This document shows positions 9,248 to 18,054 of a stretch of DNA of 64,000 bases, in pieces. The DNA lies in assembly GCA_963809695.1 (NCBI GenBank), contig CAWEKI010000007.1:496001-560000 (forward strand), written 5' to 3'. Position 1 is the first letter of the stretch, and each line of letters starts with the position of its first letter. The notes beneath the pieces were generated by a model. The model worked only from the letters and a program-made list of their open reading frames with translations. It ran no database searches and was not told the origin of the DNA. The translations under genes were made by a program, and so were the position numbers. This DNA comes from JAGDMJ01 sp963809695 (GTDB taxonomy: Bacteria > Bacteroidota > Ignavibacteria > UBA10030 > UBA6906).

Positions 9248-10283
9248 GACCGCGCCAACGGAACCAGGAATTGCCGCACGGCTTTTCCGCGAAGGTTATA
9301 TGTTCGACTTCTTTCAGTCGGTCCGATTGTTGGAAGTCTTTCTGGCCGAAGGAAAGAGTCCGGGGGAAACATCGGATCTGAAGGACGAGCGCATCCGTTT
9401 CCGTCCTCATCACGGGCTGGCATTTCCAGCCTCGGACATCCGCAGCATCGAGCGGCTCAGCGGCACTCCAGGACGCGCCCGCATCACGGCGACGTTCATG
9501 GGGTTGTACGGCGTTGATTCTCCCCTCCCCGGCTGGTTCTATGAGCCCGTCGCCATGGAGGCGGACAACACTGCACCGCTGCGCGACTTCCTGGACATGT
9601 TCAACCACCGGCTCTATGCGCTCTTCTACCGAAGCTGGGCGAAATACCGCCTCTTCCAATACTATAGCCGGCCGTCCGCGAGGCGCGATCTCATGACGCG
9701 TGTGCTCTCGCTCAGCGGACTGGGAACGCAGGGTGTCACCGAGGATACGGAGGTCCGTGTGGTCCATCTTGCCGCGTTCGCAGGTATCCTCTCCTCCCGG
9801 GTGCGCAATGCGGGAGGACTCCGCAACCTGCTGGCAGAATTGCTCGGGGAAATTCCGGTCACTGTCCTTGAGAATGTCTCTCGCTGGGTGATGATTCCCG
9901 AGCGCAGCCGTCTCGGTCGAACAACAAAGATGCGTTGTGTGCTCAGCGTGACGTCGTCCCTTGGCCAGAAGGTGAACGACGTCTCGGGAAAATTCCGGCT
10001 CGTCCTGGGCCCGCTCACGCTGGAGCAGTATATCTCGCTCCTGCCCGGGGGGGATCGCACAAGGACCGTGCGGTATGCTGTACGCCTCTATGTACGCGAC
10101 ACTCTTGACTATGATGTCCAACTTACGTTGAAGACCAGCGAGATCCCGCTGCTGCGTTTAGGGGATCGGGCCCTGAAAGTTGGCCTCACCACATGGCTGG
10201 GAAGGCCCCGGACAGAGACCACATTCAGGCTTGTCGATTACGACAACAACTTCCACTCTCTCATCCCATCAGGTGCCTTATGA
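9240..10283 (+). CDS. tssG: TssG, T6SS baseplate wedge protein
   Basis: About 347 residues from the proposed TTG at 9240. The frame is open further upstream (an alternative start at 9147), but residues before 9240 are antisense-like and do not fit the family. An AGAGGGA ribosome-like site precedes 9240 at suitable spacing. The protein starts with a segment that fits the TssG pattern ARLFREGYMFDFFQSVRLLE and contains the GLYGVDSPLPGWFYEP and FNHRLYALFYRSWAKYR blocks. TssG binds TssF in the wedge. Its TGA stop overlaps the clpV ATG (ATGA). Confidence 0.92.
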   Translation: MSETAPTEPGIAARLFREGYMFDFFQSVRLLEVFLAEGKSPGETSDLKDERIRFRPHHGLAFPASDIRSIERLSGTPGRARITATFMGLYGVDSPLPGWFYEPVAMEADNTAPLRDFLDMFNHRLYALFYRSWAKYRLFQYYSRPSARRDLMTRVLSLSGLGTQGVTEDTEVRVVHLAAFAGILSSRVRNAGGLRNLLAELLGEIPVTVLENVSRWVMIPERSRLGRTTKMRCVLSVTSSLGQKVNDVSGKFRLVLGPLTLEQYISLLPGGDRTRTVRYAVRLYVRDTLDYDVQLTLKTSEIPLLRLGDRALKVGLTTWLGRPRTETTFRLVDYDNNFHSLIPSGAL

Positions 10284-13024
10284 TCACGAAGGATCTCAAG
10301 AAGCTGCTGGAAAAACTCAACGATCACACCACTCGTGGCCTTGAGTCGGCAGCTGGCTTCTGCATTGGCCGGGGCCACTACGAGGTCTCGATTGAACACC
10401 TCTTTCTCAAGCTGCTGGAAGACGGCTCGGGAGATCTGCCCCGGATATTCGCACGGTTCAACACGGACCCCGGCCCGTTTTGGGACGCCATGGTGAAGCG
10501 TCTGGAGACCTTCCGCGCAGGCAACTCGGGGCGCCCGACGATTTCCCCGGTGCTTCTGCAGCTCGTCGAGTCTGCATGGATCACCGGATCGATCCACCAT
10601 GGATATCCGGAAATCCGCTCAGGGAACCTGATGGAAGCTTTCCTGGATCACGAGTCCCTTCGGGCGCCGTACGCCGATGAGCTGTCGGCAATCCATGGAG
10701 ACGAGCTCCGGCAGGATTTTCTCACCATCGTGGGCGGCTCGGCTGAAGACGCTCCCGCCAAGCTTTCCGTGGCACGCCAGGAAACAGCCAAGACAAAGCG
10801 CGAAGGGGAAAGCGCTCTGGACCTCTATACCACGGATCTGACAGGAAACGCGCGGGCGGGAAAAATTGATCCAGTGTTCGGCCGTGACAAGGAAATCCGC
10901 CAGATGATCGACATCCTCAGCCGACGCCGGAAGAACAACCCGATCCTGGTCGGCGAGGCTGGCGTTGGAAAAACTGCAGTGGTCGAAGGGCTCGCATTAC
11001 GCATCACGCAGGGCGATGTGCCGGCAAACATTACGGACGTTGAGATCCGTGGCCTGGATCTGGGCCTGTTGCAGGCAGGTGCAGGGGTCAAAGGAGAGTT
11101 TGAGAACCGTCTTAAGTCGGTCATTCAGCAGGTGAAAGAAGCCCCCAGGCCCATCATTCTCTTTATCGATGAAGCACACACGTTGATCGGCGCCGGCGGC
11201 GCCGCAGGTACCAGCGACGCGGCAAACCTGCTGAAACCGGCACTTGCACGGGGGGAGCTCCGCACAATTGCCGCAACCACCTGGTCCGAATACAAGAGAT
11301 ACTTCGAGAAGGATGCGGCCCTGGAACGGCGCTTCCAGATGGTCAAGATCGACGAACCCTCAGCCGAAGTGGCGACCACCATGCTCCGCGGCATCAAGGC
11401 AAAGTACGAGGCGCACCATGGAATCACGGTGTCCGACGAAGCCGTGAGCACGACCGTGAAACTTGCCGAGCGCTTCATCTCGGGCCGGCAGCTTCCGGAC
11501 AAGGCCGTAGATCTCCTGGATACCTCTGCAGCACGTGTCCGCATGGGACAAACCGCGAAGCCCTCGGCGCTGGACGACGCCGAGCGGCACCTTCAGTATC
11601 TGGACGTGAAAATTGCCGCCCTCCGCCGTGACATCGACACGGGCGTTCTTAAGGACGGTGAGCATCTTACAGCTCTGAATGAAGAGCGCCAGAAAGCAGA
11701 TGATGCCCGGTCAAAGCTCGAGGACCGCTGGAAACGTGAGCGGGCGATTGTCGATAAGATCGGAGGGCTCCGGAAAGAGCTGAGCGATGTCGCAGTCGCG
11801 CCGGCCGGTCATGCAACTCCCGGTCAGAGCAACGGCAAGGCCGATATGCTCCGGACCGAAATCGATAAGTTGAAGACAGATCTGCGAACTATGCAGGGAG
11901 AAGACCCGCTTGTCCACGCAGACGTGGACGGGACAATTGCCGCCCAGGTAGTGGCCGACTGGACCGGCATCCCGGTGGGCAGCATGATGAAGGACGAGGC
12001 CCAGGTTCTCCTCAACCTCGAGGCCAGGCTGTGCGACCGCATTCTCGGCCAGGACGAGGCTATACGCGAAGTGGCAGACAGCATCAGGACCGCCAAGTCC
12101 GGCATGAGAAATCCCGAGGCGCCCATTGCCGTCTTCCTGTTCGTGGGCCCGAGCGGAACCGGCAAGACGGAATGCGCACGAACCGTGGCCGACGTGCTCT
12201 TCGGCGGCGAGCGGTTCGTTATCACGATCAATATGTCCGAGTATCAAGAGGCGCATACCGTATCCCAGCTCAAGGGTTCTCCCCCTGGCTATGTGGGATA
12301 CGGCGAAGGAGGCATCCTCACCGAAGCGGTGCGCCAACGTCCCTACTCTGTCGTCCTCCTCGATGAAGTGGAAAAAGCGCACCGGGACGTCATGAACCTC
12401 TTCTATCAGGTCTTCGACAAGGGGTTCATGCGCGACGGCGAAGGACGCGAGATCGATTTCAAGAACACGATCATCATGATGACCTCCAATCTCGGGTCCG
12501 ACGTCTTCATGCAGGTCTGCACCGAGGATGAGCGCCCCACGCCCGACCAGCTCCGTGAGGCTATTCACCCACAACTGGTGAATCACTTCCAGGCGGCACT
12601 CCTGGCGCGCATGAAGGTCGTCCCCTTCTATCCGTTGCGAAAAGACACGATGAAAGGCATTGTGCGCCTGAAGCTCAACCAGATCGGCAGGCGGCTGCGT
12701 GAAGCGCACGAGATGTCATTCGTGTTTGACTCTACTGTGGTGGACCGGATCGCCGACCGGTGCACGGAGATCGACACCGGGGCACGCAACATCGACTTCA
12801 TCATTGACAGATCGGTCCTTCCGGACGTGTCGAAGGCGCTGCTTGTGAAGATGGCCGATCAGCAGGTGCCCGCAACGTTGACGCTGGGAATGAACGAGAA
12901 GGGCGATTTCACGTACGCGTTCGCCTTGCACGAGCGTCCCGGCCGTCGCCGACATGCGAGTCAGCCTGGCACTATTCAAGCTCTCAAGGAGACAAATGGT
13001 CTTGAACCGGTAATGCATGCGTAA
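10280..13024 (+). CDS. clpV: ClpV (TssH), T6SS sheath-disassembling AAA+ ATPase
   Basis: A 914-residue ClpB/Hsp100-type ATPase. It has a Clp N-domain (about 1-150), a first AAA+ module with Walker A GEAGVGKT at 225-232 and Walker B FIDEAHTLIGAGG, a coiled middle domain (about 400-540), and a second AAA+ module with Walker A GPSGTGKT at 623-630 and LLDEVEKAH. The context makes it ClpV, which recycles contracted TssB/TssC sheaths, rather than the general chaperone ClpB. ATG 10280 overlaps the tssG stop; an upstream in-frame start at 10193 would lie wholly in tssG and is not favoured. The stop overlaps the next start by 8 bases. Confidence 0.95.
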   Translation: MITKDLKKLLEKLNDHTTRGLESAAGFCIGRGHYEVSIEHLFLKLLEDGSGDLPRIFARFNTDPGPFWDAMVKRLETFRAGNSGRPTISPVLLQLVESAWITGSIHHGYPEIRSGNLMEAFLDHESLRAPYADELSAIHGDELRQDFLTIVGGSAEDAPAKLSVARQETAKTKREGESALDLYTTDLTGNARAGKIDPVFGRDKEIRQMIDILSRRRKNNPILVGEAGVGKTAVVEGLALRITQGDVPANITDVEIRGLDLGLLQAGAGVKGEFENRLKSVIQQVKEAPRPIILFIDEAHTLIGAGGAAGTSDAANLLKPALARGELRTIAATTWSEYKRYFEKDAALERRFQMVKIDEPSAEVATTMLRGIKAKYEAHHGITVSDEAVSTTVKLAERFISGRQLPDKAVDLLDTSAARVRMGQTAKPSALDDAERHLQYLDVKIAALRRDIDTGVLKDGEHLTALNEERQKADDARSKLEDRWKRERAIVDKIGGLRKELSDVAVAPAGHATPGQSNGKADMLRTEIDKLKTDLRTMQGEDPLVHADVDGTIAAQVVADWTGIPVGSMMKDEAQVLLNLEARLCDRILGQDEAIREVADSIRTAKSGMRNPEAPIAVFLFVGPSGTGKTECARTVADVLFGGERFVITINMSEYQEAHTVSQLKGSPPGYVGYGEGGILTEAVRQRPYSVVLLDEVEKAHRDVMNLFYQVFDKGFMRDGEGREIDFKNTIIMMTSNLGSDVFMQVCTEDERPTPDQLREAIHPQLVNHFQAALLARMKVVPFYPLRKDTMKGIVRLKLNQIGRRLREAHEMSFVFDSTVVDRIADRCTEIDTGARNIDFIIDRSVLPDVSKALLVKMADQQVPATLTLGMNEKGDFTYAFALHERPGRRRHASQPGTIQALKETNGLEPVMHA

Positions 13025-13590
13025 AACTTGGAGACTTCAGGGTTTTTCAGAAACCTGCATCATCGCCCCCCGCTCGCTGGTGAGCCAGGAGGAGCAAGGC
13101 GCGTACCTGTCTGCACAGCTCGACCGCTGGCTCACGGATCCCTTGACCCAGAAGTCCGTGCTGGAGATCTACGAAAGTCTCCGCGGGCAGTCGGCGTTGC
13201 TGGCGAGAAGGCTGCGAGGGACAGGAGTTGCACCGGTATGTCAAGTCCGAGATCCTGGAAGCCTTCCGGCACGGCGAACTCGTGCTGATGCGCATGCCGC
13301 ATGTGAGCATCCTTCCTACCCTCGAACGCAAAGAGGAAAAGGCGGCTGCCGAAGAGCCACCGCCAACAGCGGAGCCCCTCCAAAAGGAGAAAACGTGGGT
13401 TGGGATCGAGCTGGTGGATCAGGACGATACCCCGTCCCCCAGGCGCGTTATGTACTCGAGTTGCCTGATGGCACCAAGAAGATCCGGAAGGCTGGATGAG
13501 AACGGGCGCGCACAGGTGCGCGATATTGATTCGGGGACCTGCAAAATGACATTCCCCGATTTTGACGCCACGGAATGGGACATAGCCTGA
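13017..13590 (+). pseudogene. Frameshifted T6SS adaptor-like gene
   Basis: The reading starts at ATG 13017 (8-base overlap with clpV). Good coding sense continues to about 13210 in frame 3 (bases divisible by 3), then in frame 1 from about 13219 (ELHRYVKSEILEAFRHGEL) to about 13435, then in frame 3 (RYVLELPDGTKK) to about 13480, then in frame 1 (LDENGRAQV to ATEWDIA) to 13590. At least three indels are therefore needed. The C-terminal 60 residues match the Ig-like tail domain at the end of the PAAR gene at 22176 and the gene at 27218: a pattern of IELVD, Y-V-L-x-L-P-D-G, then LDENG and TFPDFD. No function is known for the N-terminal part. Pseudogene or sequence error cannot be separated here. 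Confidence 0.6.
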
Positions 13591-13606
13591 ACGGGGAAAG
13601 ATCGCC

Positions 13607-14256
13607 ATGGCAGAATATCACACGGTGGAGCAGGGTGAGTACCTCGGGTCTGATTGCGAAGAACTACGGCTTCGCCAGCTCACCACAATCTGGAATCATG
13701 ACAATAACGCCGACTTGCGCGGACTTGCGCAAGAATCCAAATGTGCTTCTCCCGGGCGATCAGGTCTTCATCCCGGACAAGCAGACCCAAGCAGGTTGAG
13801 TCACCACGGGACAGGTGACACGCGTTCCGGGTCCGCCAGGACAAGATTCTCCTCCGGCTCGTGCTGGATGAATTGTTTGGCGAACCCCTGGCAAATGCGA
13901 GTGCGAGGTGAGCATTGATGGAAAGACGAAAGAGCTGACGACCGATGCTAATGCCAGCAGTGGAATTTGAAGTGCCTCTTTCAGCGCAGTCGATTGAGTT
14001 TATCATGAAGGAAGAAGGAAGCCGACTTCAGGGAATTGCCATACCTCTCAAGATCGGACATCTCGATCCCGTCGATGTGCAAACCGGGCAGATCGCCCGC
14101 CTGAACAATCTCGGCTACTTCGCCGGTCCTCTCGACCCGCTGGATGAGAAGCTTCTCCTTTCAGCAATTGAAGAGTTTCAATGCGATAAGGGATTGCAGG
14201 TTGATGGCAAGTGCGGACTAAAAACGCAGGCAAAGCTCGTCGAGGTCCATGGATCT
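13607..14256 (+). pseudogene. Frameshifted LysM / peptidoglycan-binding T6SS accessory gene
   Basis: Piecing together frames gives a LysM domain (MAEYHTVEQGEYL, then GLIAKNYGF, then TIWNHDNNADLR, then NPNVLLPGDQVFIPD), a middle beta-domain (DKILLRLVLDELFGEPLANA, then CEVSIDGKTKELTTDA, then VEFEVPLS) and a C-terminal peptidoglycan-binding-like domain (RLNNLGYFAGPLDPLDEKL to VEVHGS). The frame changes about six times between 13650 and 13945; only 13945-14256 is a long intact piece, and even its natural stop after HGS seems lost by one base. An intact paralogue of the same design sits at 16016-16669. Such proteins commonly accompany vgrG/PAAR loci and may anchor or deliver cargo at the cell wall; that role is inferred. 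Confidence 0.6.
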
Positions 14257-14300
14257 GACCTTCGTCTGGATGAGGAGCAATACATCGTACGAGTGGATGC

Positions 14301-14520
14301 ATGGCTGACCAGGACGACCAGACGACAAAACCCGGGACACAGGCAACGGCAAGCTCGACGGGAGGCAGAGGCAATCCCGATCCTTGTCGCTCCTGCCACC
14401 GACGGAGAGTTCAATACCATCCGGATGGGCATCTTGCCCAAAGGGATGCTTCAGCATGGAAGACTCCCACTTCCAGTTTGATTCTTCGTTTGTGACACCC
14501 TCTGGGAACGACAATCGACG
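14301..14520 (+). pseudogene. Frameshifted N-terminus of the OmpA-like gene that continues at 14520
   Basis: ATG 14301 opens a protein beginning MADQDDQTTKPGTQ in frame 3. Coding sense then moves to frame 1 at about 14406 (EFNTIRMGILPKG), to frame 2 at about 14447 (CFSMEDSHFQFDSSFVTP) and back to frame 3 by 14520 (VDPLKKLLDK). The joined product gives the first strand of an OmpA-like fold (FQFDSSFV), which the intact part at 14520 lacks. This fragment is thus best read as the true N-terminus of the next entry, separated from it by three single-step frame changes. Confidence 0.55.
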
Positions 14521-16010
14521 TGGACCCTCTCAAGAAGCTGCTGGACAAACACGTGGGTTTCAAGCTCAGCCTGTTCGGACATACGGATCCGGTGGGGAAA
14601 GACGACTACAACAAGGTCCTGAGCGGCCGGCGTGCGCAGGCAATCTTCGGGCTTCTTGTCCGTGACGTGGAATTGTGGAAGGATCTCTATTTCCGCCACG
14701 ACACCAAAGGAAAAGACAAATGGGGAGTCAAGGCGGTCCAGACGATGTTGAACCTGGTCGGGCCAACCCCGGTAGGGGGCGCAAGTGGGAAGGTCGATCA
14801 AGCCACACGGACGGCCCTCAAGGATTTTGAAGATGCCAATGGGCTTCCGGCCAAGGGGTTTAATGCAAACGAAGAAATATCCACGGGCACATTTGAGGTC
14901 CTTTCCAAGCTATATATGGATGCGATCTGCAAGGATGACGATGGAAACAATTTCCAGCTGACTCCCGAGGACTTCATCGCCCGCGGAAAAGGAAAAGACG
15001 GCAAGGGGGACTTCCAGGGGTGCGGCGAGTTCAATCCCCTCATGATATTCTCCCGCGACGAGAAGAGCTTCTTCGACCGGGAAGAGAATAAAGACGCTCG
15101 CAACGAGGAAAACCGTGATAACCGGCGTACCATGATACTGTTGTATCCGCCCGAAACGCGCATCGATCCGACTAAATGGCCCTGCCCTACCGTTAAAGAA
15201 GGTATTGGCGGCTGTCAGAAGCGCTTCTTCGCGAATGCCAAGGACCGGCGCAGCAACCAGGAATCTCGCCGCGAGCATAAGGACGAAAAGACGCAACCCG
15301 ATATGATCGGGACCTATGCCTGCCGGTTCTATGATCGGCAGACCTCTGATTCGCCATGTGAACGAGGCGAACAAGTTCAGGCCCTCTGTTTTGTCTTCCT
15401 GAAGCTCTTCAACGACAGCTTCACCAATGTGCTCGCAGACGCCGAGTATACTCTTCGGGGGCAGGACAAAGGATTCAATGTCACGGCCAGGACCGATGCA
15501 GAGGGTTTGCTGAAACATGAAGACATCCCGGATGATCATTACGATATCACTGTCGGAGACGCCAGCGAGGTAGTCGAGCCGTTCTACATGACTGACAAGG
15601 ATCAGCACCAAGACCAACCCTGGTTCATGAGGATCCACGGGGCAAAAACCGATGCGGAACATTTTGTCGAAGTCCAAGTGCTTGACGGGAAAGGAACCCC
15701 GCTGCCGAATGTTCGCATGAATCTGGTGAAAGCTGACGGGAGTCAGATACCAGCGCAGACTGATGCGGACGGCGTGGCGCGGTGGTTTGCACTAAAACAG
15801 GAAGAGGTGCGGGTCACGTTTGACGAGGATGAACACTTTCCCGAAGAAGAACCTCCACCGCGTGAATCACCGGCGGGCGAAACACCTCAGCAACAACCCA
15901 AACCGTCTCCCGAACCAGTCGATGAGTTTCCTCCCAATGAGGAGGGAAGTGACAAGGCGGCTCTTGATGCAAGCATTGCCGCCCCTGGGCGCCTAAAATT
16001 ACCAACATAA
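14520..16010 (+). CDS. OmpA-like / peptidoglycan-binding T6SS cargo-type protein (N-terminus broken)
   Basis: A 496-residue open frame from GTG 14520; its real start is probably 14301. Residues 12-45 hold the OmpA-like core (LSLFGHTDPVGKDDYN, then LSGRRAQ). Residues about 68-132 look like an inserted PG_binding_1 domain (VKAVQTMLN, VDQATRTALKDFEDANGL). Residues 167-208 bring the closing OmpA strand (GCGEFNP, then NRRTMILL). A Cys-containing segment (225-285) and two transthyretin/Ig-like modules (about 290-440) follow, with an acidic Pro-rich tail. No signal peptide is seen. Together with the similar layout at 23264 this suggests a T6SS-delivered or cell-wall-associated protein. The catalytic role, if any, is not recognised. 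Confidence 0.65.
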   Translation: MDPLKKLLDKHVGFKLSLFGHTDPVGKDDYNKVLSGRRAQAIFGLLVRDVELWKDLYFRHDTKGKDKWGVKAVQTMLNLVGPTPVGGASGKVDQATRTALKDFEDANGLPAKGFNANEEISTGTFEVLSKLYMDAICKDDDGNNFQLTPEDFIARGKGKDGKGDFQGCGEFNPLMIFSRDEKSFFDREENKDARNEENRDNRRTMILLYPPETRIDPTKWPCPTVKEGIGGCQKRFFANAKDRRSNQESRREHKDEKTQPDMIGTYACRFYDRQTSDSPCERGEQVQALCFVFLKLFNDSFTNVLADAEYTLRGQDKGFNVTARTDAEGLLKHEDIPDDHYDITVGDASEVVEPFYMTDKDQHQDQPWFMRIHGAKTDAEHFVEVQVLDGKGTPLPNVRMNLVKADGSQIPAQTDADGVARWFALKQEEVRVTFDEDEHFPEEEPPPRESPAGETPQQQPKPSPEPVDEFPPNEEGSDKAALDASIAAPGRLKLPT

Positions 16011-16015
16011 AGAAT

Positions 16016-16669
16016 ATGGCAGAAACACACCGCGTCGAACAGGGCGAATCGCTTTACACGATCGCCAAGAAGCATGGCTTCCCGAACTGGCGGGTGATCT
16101 ATGACGACCCTGCCAATGCTGAGCTCAAGAAAAAACGTCCTAACCCACAGGTTCTTCAGCCGACCGATGTTGTCCAGATTCCCGATGCAGCAAAGGAACC
16201 ACACCTGAAAGTCCCGCTGGATAAGAGAACCGTCATCACCCGGACGAAGAAGGGATTTCAATCGCTTCGCGTTGTGCTGCTTGGGCATGACAGGGCACCC
16301 CGAACAAACACTGACTACACACTCAAGTTCCAAGGGGGTGAGTTGAAGGGCAAGAGCGATGGAGCAGGATTGGTTCGTGAAGAGATCTCCGTGGGCGCCG
16401 GTGATGTAACGCTGCAGGCAGAAGACGACCGTTGGGCCCTCCAAGTAGGATTTCTGAATCCCCTTGCATCGGACACAACCGACCAGGGGATTGAGGGTGC
16501 CAAAGCACGGCTCAAAAACCTAGGATACTACGTCGCGAGCGTGGATGGCGAGCCGAAGAAAGACTTCACAGCCGCGTTGCAGCAGTTCCAGGCAGACCGG
16601 GGCCTCCCGCAGAGCGGCAGACTAGATGATGCAACACGCCAGAAACTCCTGACAGTCCACGGAAGCTGA
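16016..16669 (+). CDS. LysM and peptidoglycan-binding domain protein of the T6SS island
   Basis: A 217-residue protein and the intact counterpart of the broken gene at 13607. A LysM-like domain is at about 1-56 (HRVEQGESLYTIAKKHGF to DVVQIPD), a beta-rich middle domain at about 75-140, and a C-terminal peptidoglycan-binding domain at about 157-217 (ARLKNLGYYVASVDG, LQQFQADRGLPQSGRLDDATRQKL, HGS). There is no signal peptide, so it stays in the cytoplasm unless delivered by the T6SS. It begins 5 bases after the previous stop and ends 12 bases before the next start. Such LysM-PGB proteins are frequent next to vgrG and PAAR genes. Binding to peptidoglycan is inferred from the domains. Confidence 0.75.
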   Translation: MAETHRVEQGESLYTIAKKHGFPNWRVIYDDPANAELKKKRPNPQVLQPTDVVQIPDAAKEPHLKVPLDKRTVITRTKKGFQSLRVVLLGHDRAPRTNTDYTLKFQGGELKGKSDGAGLVREEISVGAGDVTLQAEDDRWALQVGFLNPLASDTTDQGIEGAKARLKNLGYYVASVDGEPKKDFTAALQQFQADRGLPQSGRLDDATRQKLLTVHGS

Positions 16670-16681
16670 GAGAGCGTAAAC

Positions 16682-18037
16682 ATGGCAGGGAACGATCAAT
16701 CCGTCCAAAGCCCGACAGCCGCGGGGCAACAACCGAACACGGTGCAGCAACGTCCCAAGTTCGAGGCGTTTGCTCACATGCTCCATTTTGTGGGTGTCGG
16801 GGATCCTCCCCTGCGTCTGCTTTTGGAACCCCGGGCGATGAATCCAGGCTTCTGGACCCGGGACAGCGTCAAAAAGACCGATGCACTGCAGCAGATCCTG
16901 CAAGACATGCTCAACCGGAATCCTCAGTTCCAAAAGCTGCGCATTGCCCTTGTCGATCTGACCGGAGATAAACGGGAGACTCCACACTTTGCCGGTCATC
17001 AGGAACTCGTGCACGGTACGATCGGCAGCTCAGGCAAGATGAGTGTGATGTATGCAGCCTATCAACTGAGATTCGACCTTGAAGTCTTCGCCAAGGATCT
17101 CGACATCAAGAAGAAGGAAGATCTTTTTGACGCAGCACGGGATTACTGGAGCCTCACGCAAATCGAGCCCGCAAACGCGAAGCCCCAAGAACTCTTCTCC
17201 GGTGATCCAAAGCTCGAGCTCCATGGCAGCCTCGTGAAGAAGAACGGGCAGAAGATGAGCCTGGAATGTCGGGCAGTGCAAAAGGATGAAAAGGGGAAGG
17301 TCCTCTCAGACACCAAAGTGCCGATCGGGGCTCCAAAACTGGAAGAGATCTTCGATGTCACGACGGATGCGGCAGGCGCATTGACGATTGACTTCACGGA
17401 TGCTTTCAGAAAGAAGCTAAAGTTAATGACACGTCACTCGGACAACGACAGGGCACACGAGTGTGTCACAACCATCGGCTATCTCTATATCGATTCAGTG
17501 CTCTGGCAGTCAGATCTCTATAACCCGAAGAGGCAAGGTGGCCTCTGGATTGGGGGGAGCTACCCGAAGTCTATCGGTGGAGGCAAAACATTGAGCATTC
17601 TCTGGCAACCCGCGCCGGTAGGAGATGTTGATAAGAAGAACCCAACCAGACAATGCGGGACAGCCGCAGGTGCCGCTGCTCTGCTCACCCTCTTAGGACA
17701 AAACAGTCTTGTAAACAAAGCGGCTTCGGCCGAAATGAGAGACCAACATCTCGACATATTCGCTTCGGACGGATATGGAAGCTGGTTCGCTGCCGGGCTG
17801 ATTGGTGATCAGCGTCTGACCAGCGGGGACAAAGTCTTTGCAAAACTCGGTATAGCAGACTCAAAGTTGTTCGACTGCGTCATGATCGCCCGAAAGGATC
17901 CTACGACAAACAAGGTGCTCCGTTATGTTATGGTTGCCCTCGACGCTCCCCAGACTGCTGCTGGAGAGAATCTCTACAAGGCGCTCGGTGTCGAACTGGA
18001 CAAATGCATTCAGAAAAGCAACGCTGGATCTCCCTGA
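16682..18037 (+). CDS. Class A beta-lactamase / DD-peptidase-like serine hydrolase, T6SS effector candidate
   Basis: A 451-residue protein with no signal peptide. It carries the ordered motifs of penicillin-interacting serine enzymes: SxxK as S116-S-G-K119 inside GTIGSSGKMSVMYAAYQL; SDN as S253-D-N255 inside RHSDNDRAHE; and a KTG-box equivalent K388-L-G390 inside VFAKLGIADSK, followed by the last strand VMIARKD and YVMVAL. Between SDN and KLG lies GTAAGAAALLTLLG, matching the helix before the last motif. An insertion of about 75 residues (165-240) sits between SxxK and SDN. The usual deacylating Glu of class A lactamases is not evident, and Leu replaces the middle Thr/Ser. Its place between T6SS accessory genes and vgrG suggests a peptidoglycan-directed cargo; this is inference. 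Confidence 0.65.
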   Translation: MAGNDQSVQSPTAAGQQPNTVQQRPKFEAFAHMLHFVGVGDPPLRLLLEPRAMNPGFWTRDSVKKTDALQQILQDMLNRNPQFQKLRIALVDLTGDKRETPHFAGHQELVHGTIGSSGKMSVMYAAYQLRFDLEVFAKDLDIKKKEDLFDAARDYWSLTQIEPANAKPQELFSGDPKLELHGSLVKKNGQKMSLECRAVQKDEKGKVLSDTKVPIGAPKLEEIFDVTTDAAGALTIDFTDAFRKKLKLMTRHSDNDRAHECVTTIGYLYIDSVLWQSDLYNPKRQGGLWIGGSYPKSIGGGKTLSILWQPAPVGDVDKKNPTRQCGTAAGAAALLTLLGQNSLVNKAASAEMRDQHLDIFASDGYGSWFAAGLIGDQRLTSGDKVFAKLGIADSKLFDCVMIARKDPTTNKVLRYVMVALDAPQTAAGENLYKALGVELDKCIQKSNAGSP

Positions 18038-18054
18038 CAGAAAGAACGAACCTT

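Noticed and set aside
10193..10279. Longer N-terminus for ClpV
   Set aside because: The extra residues overlap tssG entirely; ATG 10280 gives the normal Clp N-domain start.
16682..18037. Ordinary antibiotic-resistance beta-lactamase
   Set aside because: There is no signal peptide, no evident deacylating Glu, a large insertion, and the gene is inside a secretion island.
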